Positions 24,951-34,727 are shown, numbered from the stretch's first letter. The stretch: DNA of 64,000 nt from Paenibacillus solani (GCF_001277345.1 NZ_LIUT01000001.1:1717549-1781548), one strand, 5' to 3'. Translations and numbers: made by a program. The notes: generated by a model not told the origin, from the sequence alone.

Positions 24951-25283
24951 ATGAGGGGAATGGAAGAACTAACATCCATTGAAGCCATAGAACGGTTCAT
25001 TGCAAACCATCCATTTAGCTTCTTATATGTGTCCAGGCAGGATTGCAGCGTTTGCCATGCGATCTTACCTAAATTAAGAGAGCTGCTAGAACGTTTTCCT
25101 TCTATTTCGTTGGGACATATACAGGCGGAAGCCGTGGGCGAGATTGCATCCAAATACTTGATTTTCACTGCACCAACACTCCTCCTCTTCATTGAGGGTA
25201 AGGAAATGCTGAGAGAGGATCGTTTTGTACAGTTTGGCGTGTTGGAACGAAAACTGGAGAATCTGATCGAGCTCCTTAACTAG
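24951..25283 (+). CDS. thioredoxin-like protein with CxxC motif
   Basis: 110 residues from ATG 24951, six bases after GAGGTG (GTG 24942 and ATG 24960 also in frame). The fold is shown by FLYVSRQDCSVCHAILP (redox CSVC), and FTAPTLLLFIEGKEM with the cis-Pro. It is close to YtxJ, 36 bases upstream, and both end at one strong terminator, so they probably form a small thiol-redox operon. Partner proteins are not known. Confidence 0.85.
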   Translation: MRGMEELTSIEAIERFIANHPFSFLYVSRQDCSVCHAILPKLRELLERFPSISLGHIQAEAVGEIASKYLIFTAPTLLLFIEGKEMLREDRFVQFGVLERKLENLIELLN

Positions 25284-25310
25284 GAATCTATATAACGCTA
25301 CGAAAAATAT

Positions 25311-25358
25311 AAAGGCGATATTCCAAAGTCATGAGACTTCTGGCAATATCGCCTTTTT
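25311..25358. terminator. bidirectional terminator between convergent genes
   Basis: AAAGGCGATATT (25311-25322) pairs perfectly with AATATCGCCTTT (25345-25356), with an inner AAGTC/GACTT stem. T-runs on the top strand and A-runs before it serve both the thioredoxin-like gene and the converging marR gene. Confidence 0.9.
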
Positions 25359-25362
25359 CATT

Positions 25363-25875
25363 TTATGGATTCATTTCCTTTAGGGAAGAAGTTTTACTGC
25401 GCGCACTAGAATTGAGACGATTAATTTGCTCATCCAATACTGCACTTGCCTTACTTAAGAACTGTGTAATGAGTTCAAGTTCTTCTTCCGAATAGGAGGA
25501 AGCCAGATCAATCATGGAAGCATGAAGCGGAAGGTACGTGCTGCTGACCTCTTCTTTATTCTCATACAAAGGAACAATGATGACTTTACGGCGGTCATTG
25601 GGGTCGTTCTCTCGACGAACATATCCATTTTTTTCAAGACGGTCGATCAATGCAGTAACACTGCCTGTTGTAAGTCCGGTTAGTTTTGAGAGTTCACCGG
25701 CCGTAATAGGTCCTTTCTCTTGCAGGATATCTATGGAAATAAAGTCGTTATTGTATAAACCAAGAGAGGAAGCTACATGCTGTTGGTACAATACAGTTCG
25801 GGTTCCAAGTCCTCGCATGCGTAAGGTAAAATTCACCTGCTGTTCTGTTGGTTGTTCCTGTCGATTGCTTGACAA
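25363..25875 (-). CDS. MarR family transcriptional regulator
   Basis: 170 residues from a TTG start (25875-25873) with AAGGAGG eight bases upstream on the minus strand. The winged helix-turn-helix reads GPITAGELSKLTGLTTGSV (recognition region) then LEKNGYVRRENDPNDRRK, the signature MarR wing. It should bind as a dimer to the palindrome at 25899-25925 in the divergent intergenic region and repress both itself and the UvrA-like gene. No conserved redox Cys is evident, so the inducer is more likely a small ligand. Confidence 0.92.
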   Translation of the reverse strand: MSSNRQEQPTEQQVNFTLRMRGLGTRTVLYQQHVASSLGLYNNDFISIDILQEKGPITAGELSKLTGLTTGSVTALIDRLEKNGYVRRENDPNDRRKVIIVPLYENKEEVSSTYLPLHASMIDLASSYSEEELELITQFLSKASAVLDEQINRLNSSARSKTSSLKEMNP

Positions 25876-25898
25876 AAGACTGACCTCCTTTTAAGATG

Positions 25899-25925
25899 TA
25901 AATATCTTGATGGTAAAGATATTTA
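25899..25925. promoter_or_regulatory. MarR operator, perfect 10-bp inverted repeat
   Basis: TAAATATCTT (25899-25908) and AAGATATTTA (25916-25925) form a perfect dyad with a 7-bp spacer. A further half-site, AGATATTT, recurs at 25933-25940. It is 24 bases before the marR start and ~165 bases before the divergent UvrA-like gene. Confidence 0.82.
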
Positions 25926-26089
25926 ACGAACGAGATATTTGATGATCGTGTTAATAGGTCGAATACATTCTATCGGAATCTCTGCAGATTTGCAAAGAGG
26001 ATAAACACTTATTTCTCAGCGCCCCGCAGACTTCTGAACAACATTCATATTCTTGCAGATACATTCATTTGTAATTGGAGGGCTTTCCT

Positions 26090-28567
26090 GTGAAAGATAC
26101 CATTATTATTAAAGGTGCTCGGGAGAATAATTTAAAGAATATCTCGCTTTCGATTCCCAAGTACAAGTTGGTCGTTCTGACGGGTCCATCAGGTTCAGGT
26201 AAATCAACGTTGGCGATGGACACACTCCAGCGGGAATGTCAGAGACAGTACATGGAATCCATGGGAATGGCATCGGACTCGATCAGTAAGCCGAAGGTTG
26301 ATACTATCGAGGGATTGTCTCCTTCCATCAGCGTCGGACAGCATGTCACCAACCGTAATCCGCGTTCAACGGTAGGAACCGTAACCGATTTATATACTTA
26401 TGTGCGTTTTATCTTTTCCAGATTGGGCGAACGGACTTGCCCATATTGCAAGGCCAGGATTGCTCCTTCTTTTGAGCCGACAAGTAAGCTTGTGGAGGAA
26501 GACGAACCGGTAGAGTATCAAACCACGGACTGTCCACATTGTGGAACTGAGCTTGAGAAGCTGGGTATGTCACACTTTTCATTTAACAAGCCGGAAGGAG
26601 CCTGCCAAACTTGCAGCGGGCTTGGTCATGCAGTCAGCATCGATGAAGATGCGGTTTTTAATCAAGAGCTCAGCATTCGAGAGGGAGGAGTTTCTTCTCT
26701 GAATGGAGTCCACCGAGATATTCAAATTCGTATTCTAGTAGCTGCTGGCAACCACTTTGGATTTGGTTTTGACCCGGACCTTCCATTGAAAGACTACAAT
26801 GATGTTCAGCGTGATCTGCTGTACCACGGTGTAGAGAGTGAGGCATTTAAGCGACATTATCCGCATATGAAAGCTGTTCAAGGCACTAAATTTGAAGGTA
26901 TCATCCCGGGTTTGTGGCGGCGTTACAAGGAGAAAGAGGAGGCCGGTAATCAGGAGAAAGATGGTGGCTTTTTCCGTGAGCAGCTTTGTCCGGAATGCCT
27001 GGGTACACGCTTGAAGAAGGAGGTTGCACAAGTTCGGGTAAATGGCTCATCGATTTCAGAGGTCGCGGAATGGTCCCTGAGCCAAATGTTCGAGTGGATG
27101 AACGGGCTGCAGGATTCAATCCCATCCGATGGTCTGCATCTGTTGGAGCCCATATTGGATGATATGCCTGTCCGACTAAAACGGATCATGAATGTAGGGC
27201 TCGGCTATCTCTCGATGAACCGGCAGACCGTGCCACTCTCCGGTGGAGAAGCACAGAGGCTTCGTCTTGCATCGCTGCTCGGATCAGGTCTGACCGGGGT
27301 GCTGTATATTCTGGACGAGCCAACGACAGGACTGCATCCGCGGGATACCCTTGGACTTATCCGTGTACTTCAGGAACTTCGCGATCTTGGAAACACAGTG
27401 CTCGTGATCGAGCATGATGTTGAAATGATGCGTGCTGCTGATCATGTGATTGATATCGGTCCTGGTGCTGGAATATATGGAGGAGCTGTAGTAGGTGAAG
27501 GAAGCCTGAACGACTTGATGACAAGCGAGCATTCGATAACCGGTGCTTATTTAAGGGAAGAGGGAATGGCTGTTTCCAGCCGTATTCGACGGAAGGGGAA
27601 TAGTCAGCATATTACGATTCGAGAAGCGAAGTTTCGGAATATTGATATTCCTGTTGTTTCTTTTCCACTTGGCAAACTGGTTTCCGTAACGGGGGTTTCG
27701 GGTTCTGGCAAATCAACATTAGTATTCGATATTCTTGCTCAAGAAAGCACTAAAGGGGTTATACCGACAGGATGTAAGGAAATAACCGGCTTGGATCAAG
27801 TGGGTAATATCGTTATTTTTGATCAAACACCGATAGGCCGAATGCAGCGTTCTAATGTTGCGACCTATACAGATGTATTTACTTACTGGCGGCAGATGTT
27901 CGCCAGCTTTCCGGAAGCCAAGGAAAGAAAATTAACGTCCAAGCATTTTTCTTTTAACACATCGGGAGGACGCTGCGAGACTTGCCAGGGGCTAGGAACG
28001 CTCTCACTTGATATGAACTTCATGCCTGATCTGGAAGTGAGATGTCCGGACTGTAAGGGAAGAAGGTTTAACGAAGATGTTTTGCAGGTTCAGTATAAAG
28101 GTTTGTCTATTTCAGATTTGCTGAACTTGTCGGTGCAGGAAAGTCTCACCATCTTTGAGTCAGAAAAAAAAGTTGCAGCTATCATCGAGATGATGTGCGA
28201 GGTCGGATTGGGTTATCTGAAATGGGGACAGTCGGTCAAAACCTTGTCTGGCGGAGAAGGACAGCGTATCAGGCTGGCTAAAGAATTAAGTAAACCATCG
28301 AAGAACCATACGCTATACTTGCTGGATGAGCCAACAACAGGACTTCATCCATCAGATATCAAGCAGCTTCATAACCTGCTTGATAAATTAGTGGAGACAG
28401 GAAATACGGTTGTTGTCGTTGAGCATAGTCTGGAGCTAATAAGGGAATCCGACTGGGTTATCGATATTGGACCGGATGGTGGCGCAGCTGGTGGCAGATT
28501 AGTTGCCGAGGGGACTCCGGAGCAGATAGCAAAAGTGCCGACCTCTTACACAGGCATGTTTCTGTAA
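26090..28567 (+). CDS. class II UvrA-like ABC protein (excinuclease A paralogue)
   Basis: 825 residues from GTG 26090, seven bases after GGAGGG. Two ABC halves are complete: Walker A GPSGSGKST and GVSGSGKST, signatures LSGGEAQRLRLAS and LSGGEGQRIRLAK, Walker B LYILDEPTTGLHP and LYLLDEPTTGLHP. Zinc-binding Cys pairs are present (CPYC/CPHC, CQTC/CPEC, CETC/CPDC). Housekeeping UvrA is ~940-960 residues; the shortfall lies where the UvrB-binding domain would be, as in UvrA2/DrrC-type proteins linked to drug or DNA-damage resistance. Control by the divergent MarR repressor fits a resistance role. Confidence 0.9.
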   Translation: MKDTIIIKGARENNLKNISLSIPKYKLVVLTGPSGSGKSTLAMDTLQRECQRQYMESMGMASDSISKPKVDTIEGLSPSISVGQHVTNRNPRSTVGTVTDLYTYVRFIFSRLGERTCPYCKARIAPSFEPTSKLVEEDEPVEYQTTDCPHCGTELEKLGMSHFSFNKPEGACQTCSGLGHAVSIDEDAVFNQELSIREGGVSSLNGVHRDIQIRILVAAGNHFGFGFDPDLPLKDYNDVQRDLLYHGVESEAFKRHYPHMKAVQGTKFEGIIPGLWRRYKEKEEAGNQEKDGGFFREQLCPECLGTRLKKEVAQVRVNGSSISEVAEWSLSQMFEWMNGLQDSIPSDGLHLLEPILDDMPVRLKRIMNVGLGYLSMNRQTVPLSGGEAQRLRLASLLGSGLTGVLYILDEPTTGLHPRDTLGLIRVLQELRDLGNTVLVIEHDVEMMRAADHVIDIGPGAGIYGGAVVGEGSLNDLMTSEHSITGAYLREEGMAVSSRIRRKGNSQHITIREAKFRNIDIPVVSFPLGKLVSVTGVSGSGKSTLVFDILAQESTKGVIPTGCKEITGLDQVGNIVIFDQTPIGRMQRSNVATYTDVFTYWRQMFASFPEAKERKLTSKHFSFNTSGGRCETCQGLGTLSLDMNFMPDLEVRCPDCKGRRFNEDVLQVQYKGLSISDLLNLSVQESLTIFESEKKVAAIIEMMCEVGLGYLKWGQSVKTLSGGEGQRIRLAKELSKPSKNHTLYLLDEPTTGLHPSDIKQLHNLLDKLVETGNTVVVVEHSLELIRESDWVIDIGPDGGAAGGRLVAEGTPEQIAKVPTSYTGMFL

Positions 28568-28592
28568 AACCGTGACAGGTCTATATGGAAGG

Positions 28593-28617
28593 AAACCGCG
28601 AAAATCGCGGTTTTTTT
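28593..28617 (+). terminator. intrinsic terminator
   Basis: AAACCGCG-aaaat-CGCGGTTT followed by T residues, 25 bases after the UvrA-like gene. Confidence 0.88.
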
Positions 28618-28729
28618 GCTTGCAGAAAAACTGTACACAAAAGGAAGCATTTTAGAATAGGGGAACAAAAAAATTCAAATATTTGTCGTAAAATAGGACC
28701 TTGATTGCATATGAAAATTACTAAAGCAT

Positions 28730-28756
28730 TAAAAAATGATGCATAATAGCCGATCT
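28730..28756 (+). promoter_or_regulatory. SigD (sigma-28, flagellar) type promoter
   Basis: TAAA (28730-28733), 15 bases, then GCCGATCT (28749-28756), against the B. subtilis SigD consensus TAAA-N15-GCCGATAT. One mismatch only. It would drive the chemoreceptor and the NRPS-like gene behind it with a ~260-base leader. The rest of 28757-29023 is AT-rich and shows no gene. Confidence 0.75.
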
Positions 28757-29023
28757 ATTAATAGTACAAAAGATGTCCTTTCTATATAAATATGATTCAT
28801 TTAGACTGAATTTCGCATAACAGAACGTTCGCGTGAACAATAAATAACACGGCAGGATTTACGTGATTCTTTACATATGAACATTGCTGAAAAATGTAAT
28901 AAATTTATGAAAAGAATCAGAAATATATGTGATGTTCAGGAAAGTGGGTGATGCGATACATTTGATAATGGAGGTACCCGTATTTGGTGAGTACATAATA
29001 GATATATAAAGGAGAGAAACCAA

Positions 29024-30796
29024 GTGAGCAACTCAAAAGCGTTCTCAAAGAGAATGCCCTTTAGAAACCTTAGTATTGTTACAAGAAATATGATGTGGAC
29101 GAGTCTTTATATCTTCATCACGGGCGCTATTGTGATTGGCTCAAGCTTCTATATCCAGGACAGCGTGCTGACAAAACAGCTGCAGTCTGATTCGGGAAGT
29201 ATTATGGAGACCTTGGTTAAATCCGTATCGGTCAAAGACGCAGAAGAGGTAAAAAGGACCACTGACCGGGAAGCCGATATCCAGAAAAAATTGACCAACG
29301 TATTTGATGAATTATCCGTGCATTATCCTAATATCGCTCAAGGATATATTTTTGGACCGGAGCTTGTAGATGGCAACAAGACAACGATTGTCGCCATGCC
29401 TACGGCAGTACTTGACATGTTTGCCGAAGAAAATCTGAATCTGGGCGATCTATATGAACAGCCAAAGATTCATGCAGATGCCGTCCGTGAGATGCTGGAA
29501 TCGAAAAAATTAGTGTTTACCAAAGCTTATAAAGACAATTATGGTACCTGGATCACAGTGCTGCATCCATTCTTGGATGCAAAGGGCGATATTTTTGCTT
29601 ATATGGGTATCGATGTCGACGCAAGTTTGATCGCTACCGGTAAACAAGAGTTAATTAAACAAACAGTCGTTGCGCTATTGATTACTCTGGTCATCGTCTT
29701 ATTACTTCAATACTTCACGATAAGACGGACATTCGCACCGATCAAAGCTTTAATGGGAGCTCTGGATAAACTCAGCAAAGGTGACTTCACGGTTCAATTA
29801 AAAGCTGGAGAAGATGAGCTTGGACAAGTCAATGCCAAATTTAACACAACAGTCCATCATATCAATGAGCTTGTCACAACGATCAAATCGGTATCAGAAC
29901 AATCCGCTGAACAGTCCAAATTTCTCTTCTCTGCTGTGGAAGTCAATAATAACAAATCTTCAGCGATTGCTACGAATATGGAAGAAATGTCGGATCGAGT
30001 CGCCTTACAGAGTACATCGATTACCGAAAGTGTTGTTTCACTTGAGGAGATCTCCTCGGGGGTATCGACGATTGCAGGCAATACATCGGATCTATCCGAA
30101 ATATCCATACAGATGAAGGAACAATCAGAACGAGGGAACCAAAATGTAGAGCAGGTTATCCAGCAGATGCATTCGATTGATCATTCCGTCAAAAACTCGG
30201 TGGATATTATCGAGAAGCTGCAGAATCGATCACATGAGATTGGTCAGATCGTACAGGTTATTACTGACATTGCCACCCAGACAAATCTGTTATCACTTAA
30301 CGCGGGCATCGAAGCGGCAAGAGCAGGTGAAGAGGGGCGCGGCTTTGCAGTCGTAGCCAGCGAAGTGAAGAAGCTATCGGAGGAATCCAGGCATTCCGCT
30401 GACCAGATTATTGAATTAGTTCGTTATATACAGGATGAAACGGCGCTTGCAGTTGAAGCCATTAGTGAAGGAGAACACAATGTTGCCAAGGGAATTGAGG
30501 TTGTAAAAGAAACTGGTGAGCTGTTTAAAGGGATGCTGTCGGCTACCGATACGGTGACCAGTCAAATCCAAGAGGTCTCTGCAGCAACACAGCAGATGGT
30601 TGCCGAGACTGAGCAAATTACTGCTGCAATTAAACAACTGGCCGAGCTGGCAGAGCGGAACTCCACTGTGTCGGGTGAAATCCGAATCAGTGCCCAAGAA
30701 CAGCAGGCTTCCTTCGTTAAAATCTTTGAATCTGCAGAGCAGATCAGTCAGGTTTCTGCTGAACTGGAAACCCTTGTGAATAAATTGCGAGTGTAA
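29024..30796 (+). CDS. methyl-accepting chemotaxis protein
   Basis: 590 residues from GTG 29024, seven bases after AAAGGAGAG. Membrane helices at ~25-45 and ~208-228 flank a ~160-residue extracellular sensor that looks like a Cache-type ligand domain (VTKAYKDNYGTWITVLHP, DIFAYMGIDVDAS). HAMP follows (TIRRTFAPIKALMGALDKLS), and the signalling hairpin tip is LLSLNAGIEAARAGEEGRGF. It relays ligand binding to CheA/CheW and the flagellar motor. Its TAA stop overlaps the ATG of the NRPS-like gene (TAATG), an unusual partner for a chemoreceptor. Confidence 0.95.
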   Translation: MSNSKAFSKRMPFRNLSIVTRNMMWTSLYIFITGAIVIGSSFYIQDSVLTKQLQSDSGSIMETLVKSVSVKDAEEVKRTTDREADIQKKLTNVFDELSVHYPNIAQGYIFGPELVDGNKTTIVAMPTAVLDMFAEENLNLGDLYEQPKIHADAVREMLESKKLVFTKAYKDNYGTWITVLHPFLDAKGDIFAYMGIDVDASLIATGKQELIKQTVVALLITLVIVLLLQYFTIRRTFAPIKALMGALDKLSKGDFTVQLKAGEDELGQVNAKFNTTVHHINELVTTIKSVSEQSAEQSKFLFSAVEVNNNKSSAIATNMEEMSDRVALQSTSITESVVSLEEISSGVSTIAGNTSDLSEISIQMKEQSERGNQNVEQVIQQMHSIDHSVKNSVDIIEKLQNRSHEIGQIVQVITDIATQTNLLSLNAGIEAARAGEEGRGFAVVASEVKKLSEESRHSADQIIELVRYIQDETALAVEAISEGEHNVAKGIEVVKETGELFKGMLSATDTVTSQIQEVSAATQQMVAETEQITAAIKQLAELAERNSTVSGEIRISAQEQQASFVKIFESAEQISQVSAELETLVNKLRV

Positions 30797-33700
30797 TGCT
30801 GAAAGAAGAAAAAGTAGAGATAAAAGATGGAGCTGAAACTTTGAATACAACATTGATTATCGAACAAGGCAAAGAATATTGGTTGAATGAGCTGCAGCAA
30901 CCTTTACCGGGATTCTATCTGTACACCGATGGTCCAGCGCATCTTCAGCATCAAGAACTAGATCATATGGTGATAAACCTTCATATCGCTACCGACAAGG
31001 TTGAACGGTTCCGCGATTCATATAACATCAAAGCATGGATGCTGACAAACTATATGGTATTACTATACCGAATGACTCATGATGCCGATTTGCTGATTGG
31101 AGTGAATAATGAGAAGGGGAACTTGCTTCCGCTAAGAGTTAACATAAACGGGAACGATTCATTCATTCAGCTTTATAAGCAGATTTCAGCCAAACTGGAG
31201 CAGATCGAGGCAAGTCGTCTTTCTCTTGCAGATATGGAAGAAATACTTGGTCAAACCATTACCCTGCAGACGATCTATGGACTTAATGGGAACGGTTATG
31301 CATATAATGCCAGCTGGTTAAACTGGATGGTTCAAGAAGAGAAGAGAGACCACTGGACTCTCCATGTCTCTTATGATCGATCCCTGTACAATGAAGGGAC
31401 GATTGAGAAATTCAGCAGGCATTTTGAGCAGCTTGCAGTGGATGCTCTTGAACATATGGACATCCCAATTGGCCGATTATCGATGATGACAGATAAGGAT
31501 CTGGATGCCTACGCTATTCTCAATGATACGAAGCAAGAACTTCCGCAAGATCCAACGATTGTAGCGATGTTCGGCTCGGTTGTGGCGCGCTTCCCGAACA
31601 GAATTGCACTCTCATCTGATCAGAAGCAAATCACATATAAACAGCTTGACGGTTTGTCAAACCAAATTTCACATATGCTACTAGCCCAAGGACTTCGTAA
31701 AGGCCAGTTTGTGTCGATATTTATGGATCGAGGACTGGATACGATTATTAGTATGCTCGGTGTTCTCAAAGCCGGCGGTGCCTACATCCCGATGGATCCC
31801 TCACATCCGGATGACAGAAATGCTTATATTATTGAGGATACGAAATCGGCTATCATTCTTACACATCCGAGTTACACAGCGAAGCTGGATGGATTATTGG
31901 CTGGTTTTGATACGAAGCCTGAATATTTCTGTCTTAATGATGACCAGATTCATTCCTATCCGACCGATGACTGCGGTGTTTGCGTTGAAGCTGAAGATTT
32001 GGCTTACATTATCTACACTTCCGGATCTACGGGAAAACCGAAAGGTGCATTGATCGCCCATCAAGGGGTCGTGAATTTGGCACTGGCCAATCAGAAGAAA
32101 TTAGAGATGAGTGAGCAGGATATTATTCTCCAATATTCAACGTTCAGCTTTGATGCTTCGGTTTACGACATATTCGGATCGCTAGCATGCGGCTCTAGGC
32201 TGCACCTTCTAACGGATGATCAGCGTTTCTCCATTGACGCTTTTACACAAGCGGTGGTAGAAACCAATGCTACACGTATTGCGATATTGCCTACCGTATT
32301 CTTCAATCAGTTGGCTGCGCATTTGCCGGTAGAAGATACCTACAAATATCGCGATATCAAGACGATCGTAGTTGGCGGGGAAGCATTGGCAGGAGAAACC
32401 GTTCGTATGTTCCAGAAGAAACTGAAGTTTCCTATTGTAAATCTATATGGACCTACTGAAACTACGGTGGTCGCCACAGGGCATGTTGTGGATTATGAGG
32501 TGCCGGATGATCTGGCCACGGTGTATATTGGGACACCATTTGATAATTATGAACTGTATATCGTGAATGAGCATAATGAATTATGCCCAACTTGTGTTAC
32601 TGGGGAGCTGCTGATCTGCTCGGTTGGCGTAGCCAAAGGGTATCTGAATCAGCCGGAAAAAACGAAGGAAGCCTTTATCCAGGATCCTGTCACACCTGAA
32701 TCGGGAAAGCAGTTTTATCGTTCCGGAGATTTGGTCCGCCTCCTGCCGAATGGGCAAGTGGAATACCGAGGTAGAAAAGATTCGCAGGTGAAGATACGGG
32801 GATTCCGGATCGAGATTGGAGAAATTGAAGATAATCTCGCGAAGCATAATGATGTTAAGGATATTGCGGTTATTCCGAGAACGGACGAAAACGGAACTAA
32901 AATACTGGCAGCTTTCTACACTACGAATAACGGGCAAGCTGCTTCCGCTAAGGAACTTGCGCAGTTCTTGAGTCAAAAGGTGCCAAGCTATATGGTTCCT
33001 AAATATATATGTTTCATCGAAGAGATGCCATTATCACCTACAGGTAAGATTGACCGTAAAAAGCTTGCATTATACGAGTTATCGTTGGAAATGGAAGAAG
33101 ACGATACCCATTATGTAGCACCTGTTAACGATATCCAGATGGACGTGAGCACTGCATGGGAACAATCATTAGGACTATCTAAAATCGGAATTCACGATGA
33201 TTTCTTTGAAATAGGCGGTTATTCTTTGAAAATCCTAGAGATACTGGTGCTCCTTAAGCCACGTTATCCACAGCTCAAGATCAATGATTTCTTCGTATAT
33301 CCGACCATTGCGAAGTTAGCGGAGAGAGTAGAGGAATTGGGAGAACAAGGAACTCATGCGGATCATATAGAGGATAAGGATCTTCCGATACAAGACTTGG
33401 CTGAGTATCCGATCTCTTTTCCTGTACGCGAAATTTCTGGACAACCGCGCTTCACTCAGCAGCATGTTTTACTGACCGGAGCAACGGGATACCTGGGATC
33501 GCATCTGCTGTATGAATTGCTGCAGCAATCAACTGCCTCCGTATATTGTCTGATTCGACCATCGCAGCATATGCAGCCGTATACTCGGCTGGAGCAAATC
33601 ATGATTGGTTATTTTGGAGAAGATGTTACATCGTTGATGGATAAGCGAGTGTTTGCCATACAGGGTGATTTGGAGCAGGAGCATCTGGGGCTAGGAGTAG

Positions 33701-34572
33701 AGGAACGTACAATGCTTGAAGAGCGTATCGACTCTATCATTCATTGCGGAGCAGAAGTGAAGCACTTCGGAGATTCCGACTATTTTGCCAGAGTTAATGT
33801 AGTGAGTACGGACCGCTTGTTGGCCTTGGCCCAGACCAGACCGCATATTCGGTTCCACTTCATATCTACGCTTGGTATCCCTGAAGATTTGGCATTGGGT
33901 GGTCAATGGGATTCAATCGTTGCTGGCACAGGATATGAAGGATCGTCCATCGAGAATGTGTATACGAACAGCAAGCTGGAGGCGGAGAAGCTTGTCATTA
34001 AAGCCGGTACAGAGAAAGGTATTCCAACATCAGTTTACCGCGTGGGGAATTTGTCATGTAACTCGAAGAACGGTGTATTCCAACGCAACATAGACAATAA
34101 CGCCTTTTACCGAATGTTAAAAGCGATGCTGCTCTTGAAGACTGCGCCTGATGTAAAATGGGAAGTGGATATTACGCCGATTAACTATGCCGGAGAAGCA
34201 ATTACAGCATTGCTGCTTCAGGATGAAACGGTAGGTCGGGTGTTCCATATATGCAACCCGGCCGCCATTTCCTATGAAGACATGGTGGGGCAGTTTAAAG
34301 CCCAAGGATATGACATATCATTGATGGATTGGAAGGAATACGAGGCTTGGTTATTGGATCCGCAGCAGCCGAAGAACAAGGAAGGCCTGGAGCTGGCAAT
34401 GGCGCAATTTGAAGGTGACGGCGCTAAGAATTCCATTTATCGGTATACTTGTCCACAAACATCGGCATTCCTGCAGAATACAGGGGTGGCATGTGCTATA
34501 CCGGATAAGCCATTTTTTGAAAAAATGATCGAATATGCCGTAAGTATCGGGTATTTCGTTAAGCCTGAATAA
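30796..34572 (+). CDS. one-module NRPS-like protein: partial condensation - adenylation - carrier - thioester reductase
   Basis: 1258 residues. Residues ~20-245 resemble the second half of a condensation domain (LPLRVNINGNDSF, SYDRSLYNEGTIEKF) but lack the HHxxxDG catalytic motif. Adenylation spans ~255-750: YTSGSTGKPKGA, NLYGPTETT, YRSGDLVRLLPNG, PTGKIDRKKL. The carrier domain has DDFFEIGGYSLKIL with Ser ~808. The reductase starts at LLTGATGYLGSHL (~891) with catalytic YTNSK (YxxxK). It should activate one amino or carboxylic acid and release it reductively as aldehyde or alcohol, the architecture of Lys2-type reductases. A rough hand-read of the pocket gives D-A-Y-I-V-G-L-V-V-K. No phosphopantetheinyl transferase is in the window. 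It starts inside the chemoreceptor stop. Confidence 0.9.
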   Translation: MLKEEKVEIKDGAETLNTTLIIEQGKEYWLNELQQPLPGFYLYTDGPAHLQHQELDHMVINLHIATDKVERFRDSYNIKAWMLTNYMVLLYRMTHDADLLIGVNNEKGNLLPLRVNINGNDSFIQLYKQISAKLEQIEASRLSLADMEEILGQTITLQTIYGLNGNGYAYNASWLNWMVQEEKRDHWTLHVSYDRSLYNEGTIEKFSRHFEQLAVDALEHMDIPIGRLSMMTDKDLDAYAILNDTKQELPQDPTIVAMFGSVVARFPNRIALSSDQKQITYKQLDGLSNQISHMLLAQGLRKGQFVSIFMDRGLDTIISMLGVLKAGGAYIPMDPSHPDDRNAYIIEDTKSAIILTHPSYTAKLDGLLAGFDTKPEYFCLNDDQIHSYPTDDCGVCVEAEDLAYIIYTSGSTGKPKGALIAHQGVVNLALANQKKLEMSEQDIILQYSTFSFDASVYDIFGSLACGSRLHLLTDDQRFSIDAFTQAVVETNATRIAILPTVFFNQLAAHLPVEDTYKYRDIKTIVVGGEALAGETVRMFQKKLKFPIVNLYGPTETTVVATGHVVDYEVPDDLATVYIGTPFDNYELYIVNEHNELCPTCVTGELLICSVGVAKGYLNQPEKTKEAFIQDPVTPESGKQFYRSGDLVRLLPNGQVEYRGRKDSQVKIRGFRIEIGEIEDNLAKHNDVKDIAVIPRTDENGTKILAAFYTTNNGQAASAKELAQFLSQKVPSYMVPKYICFIEEMPLSPTGKIDRKKLALYELSLEMEEDDTHYVAPVNDIQMDVSTAWEQSLGLSKIGIHDDFFEIGGYSLKILEILVLLKPRYPQLKINDFFVYPTIAKLAERVEELGEQGTHADHIEDKDLPIQDLAEYPISFPVREISGQPRFTQQHVLLTGATGYLGSHLLYELLQQSTASVYCLIRPSQHMQPYTRLEQIMIGYFGEDVTSLMDKRVFAIQGDLEQEHLGLGVEERTMLEERIDSIIHCGAEVKHFGDSDYFARVNVVSTDRLLALAQTRPHIRFHFISTLGIPEDLALGGQWDSIVAGTGYEGSSIENVYTNSKLEAEKLVIKAGTEKGIPTSVYRVGNLSCNSKNGVFQRNIDNNAFYRMLKAMLLLKTAPDVKWEVDITPINYAGEAITALLLQDETVGRVFHICNPAAISYEDMVGQFKAQGYDISLMDWKEYEAWLLDPQQPKNKEGLELAMAQFEGDGAKNSIYRYTCPQTSAFLQNTGVACAIPDKPFFEKMIEYAVSIGYFVKPE

Positions 34573-34593
34573 GAGCAGATATGTACAAGCATG

Positions 34594-34622
34594 AAACCGC
34601 GAATCGTTTTCGCGGTTTTTTG
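34594..34622 (+). terminator. intrinsic terminator of the chemoreceptor-NRPS operon
   Basis: AAACCGCGAA pairs with TTCGCGGTTT around a 5-nt loop and ends in T residues, 22 bases after the stop. It closes a two-gene operon. Confidence 0.9.
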
Positions 34623-34727
34623 TATTGTTGTCATGTGTTACGGTAAGAAGAAAGAGATGTTTTTATTGACACAATTATGGTACGATCATGCTGAAATTTT
34701 AGTCAGTAACACCAAATGAGGTGGCCC

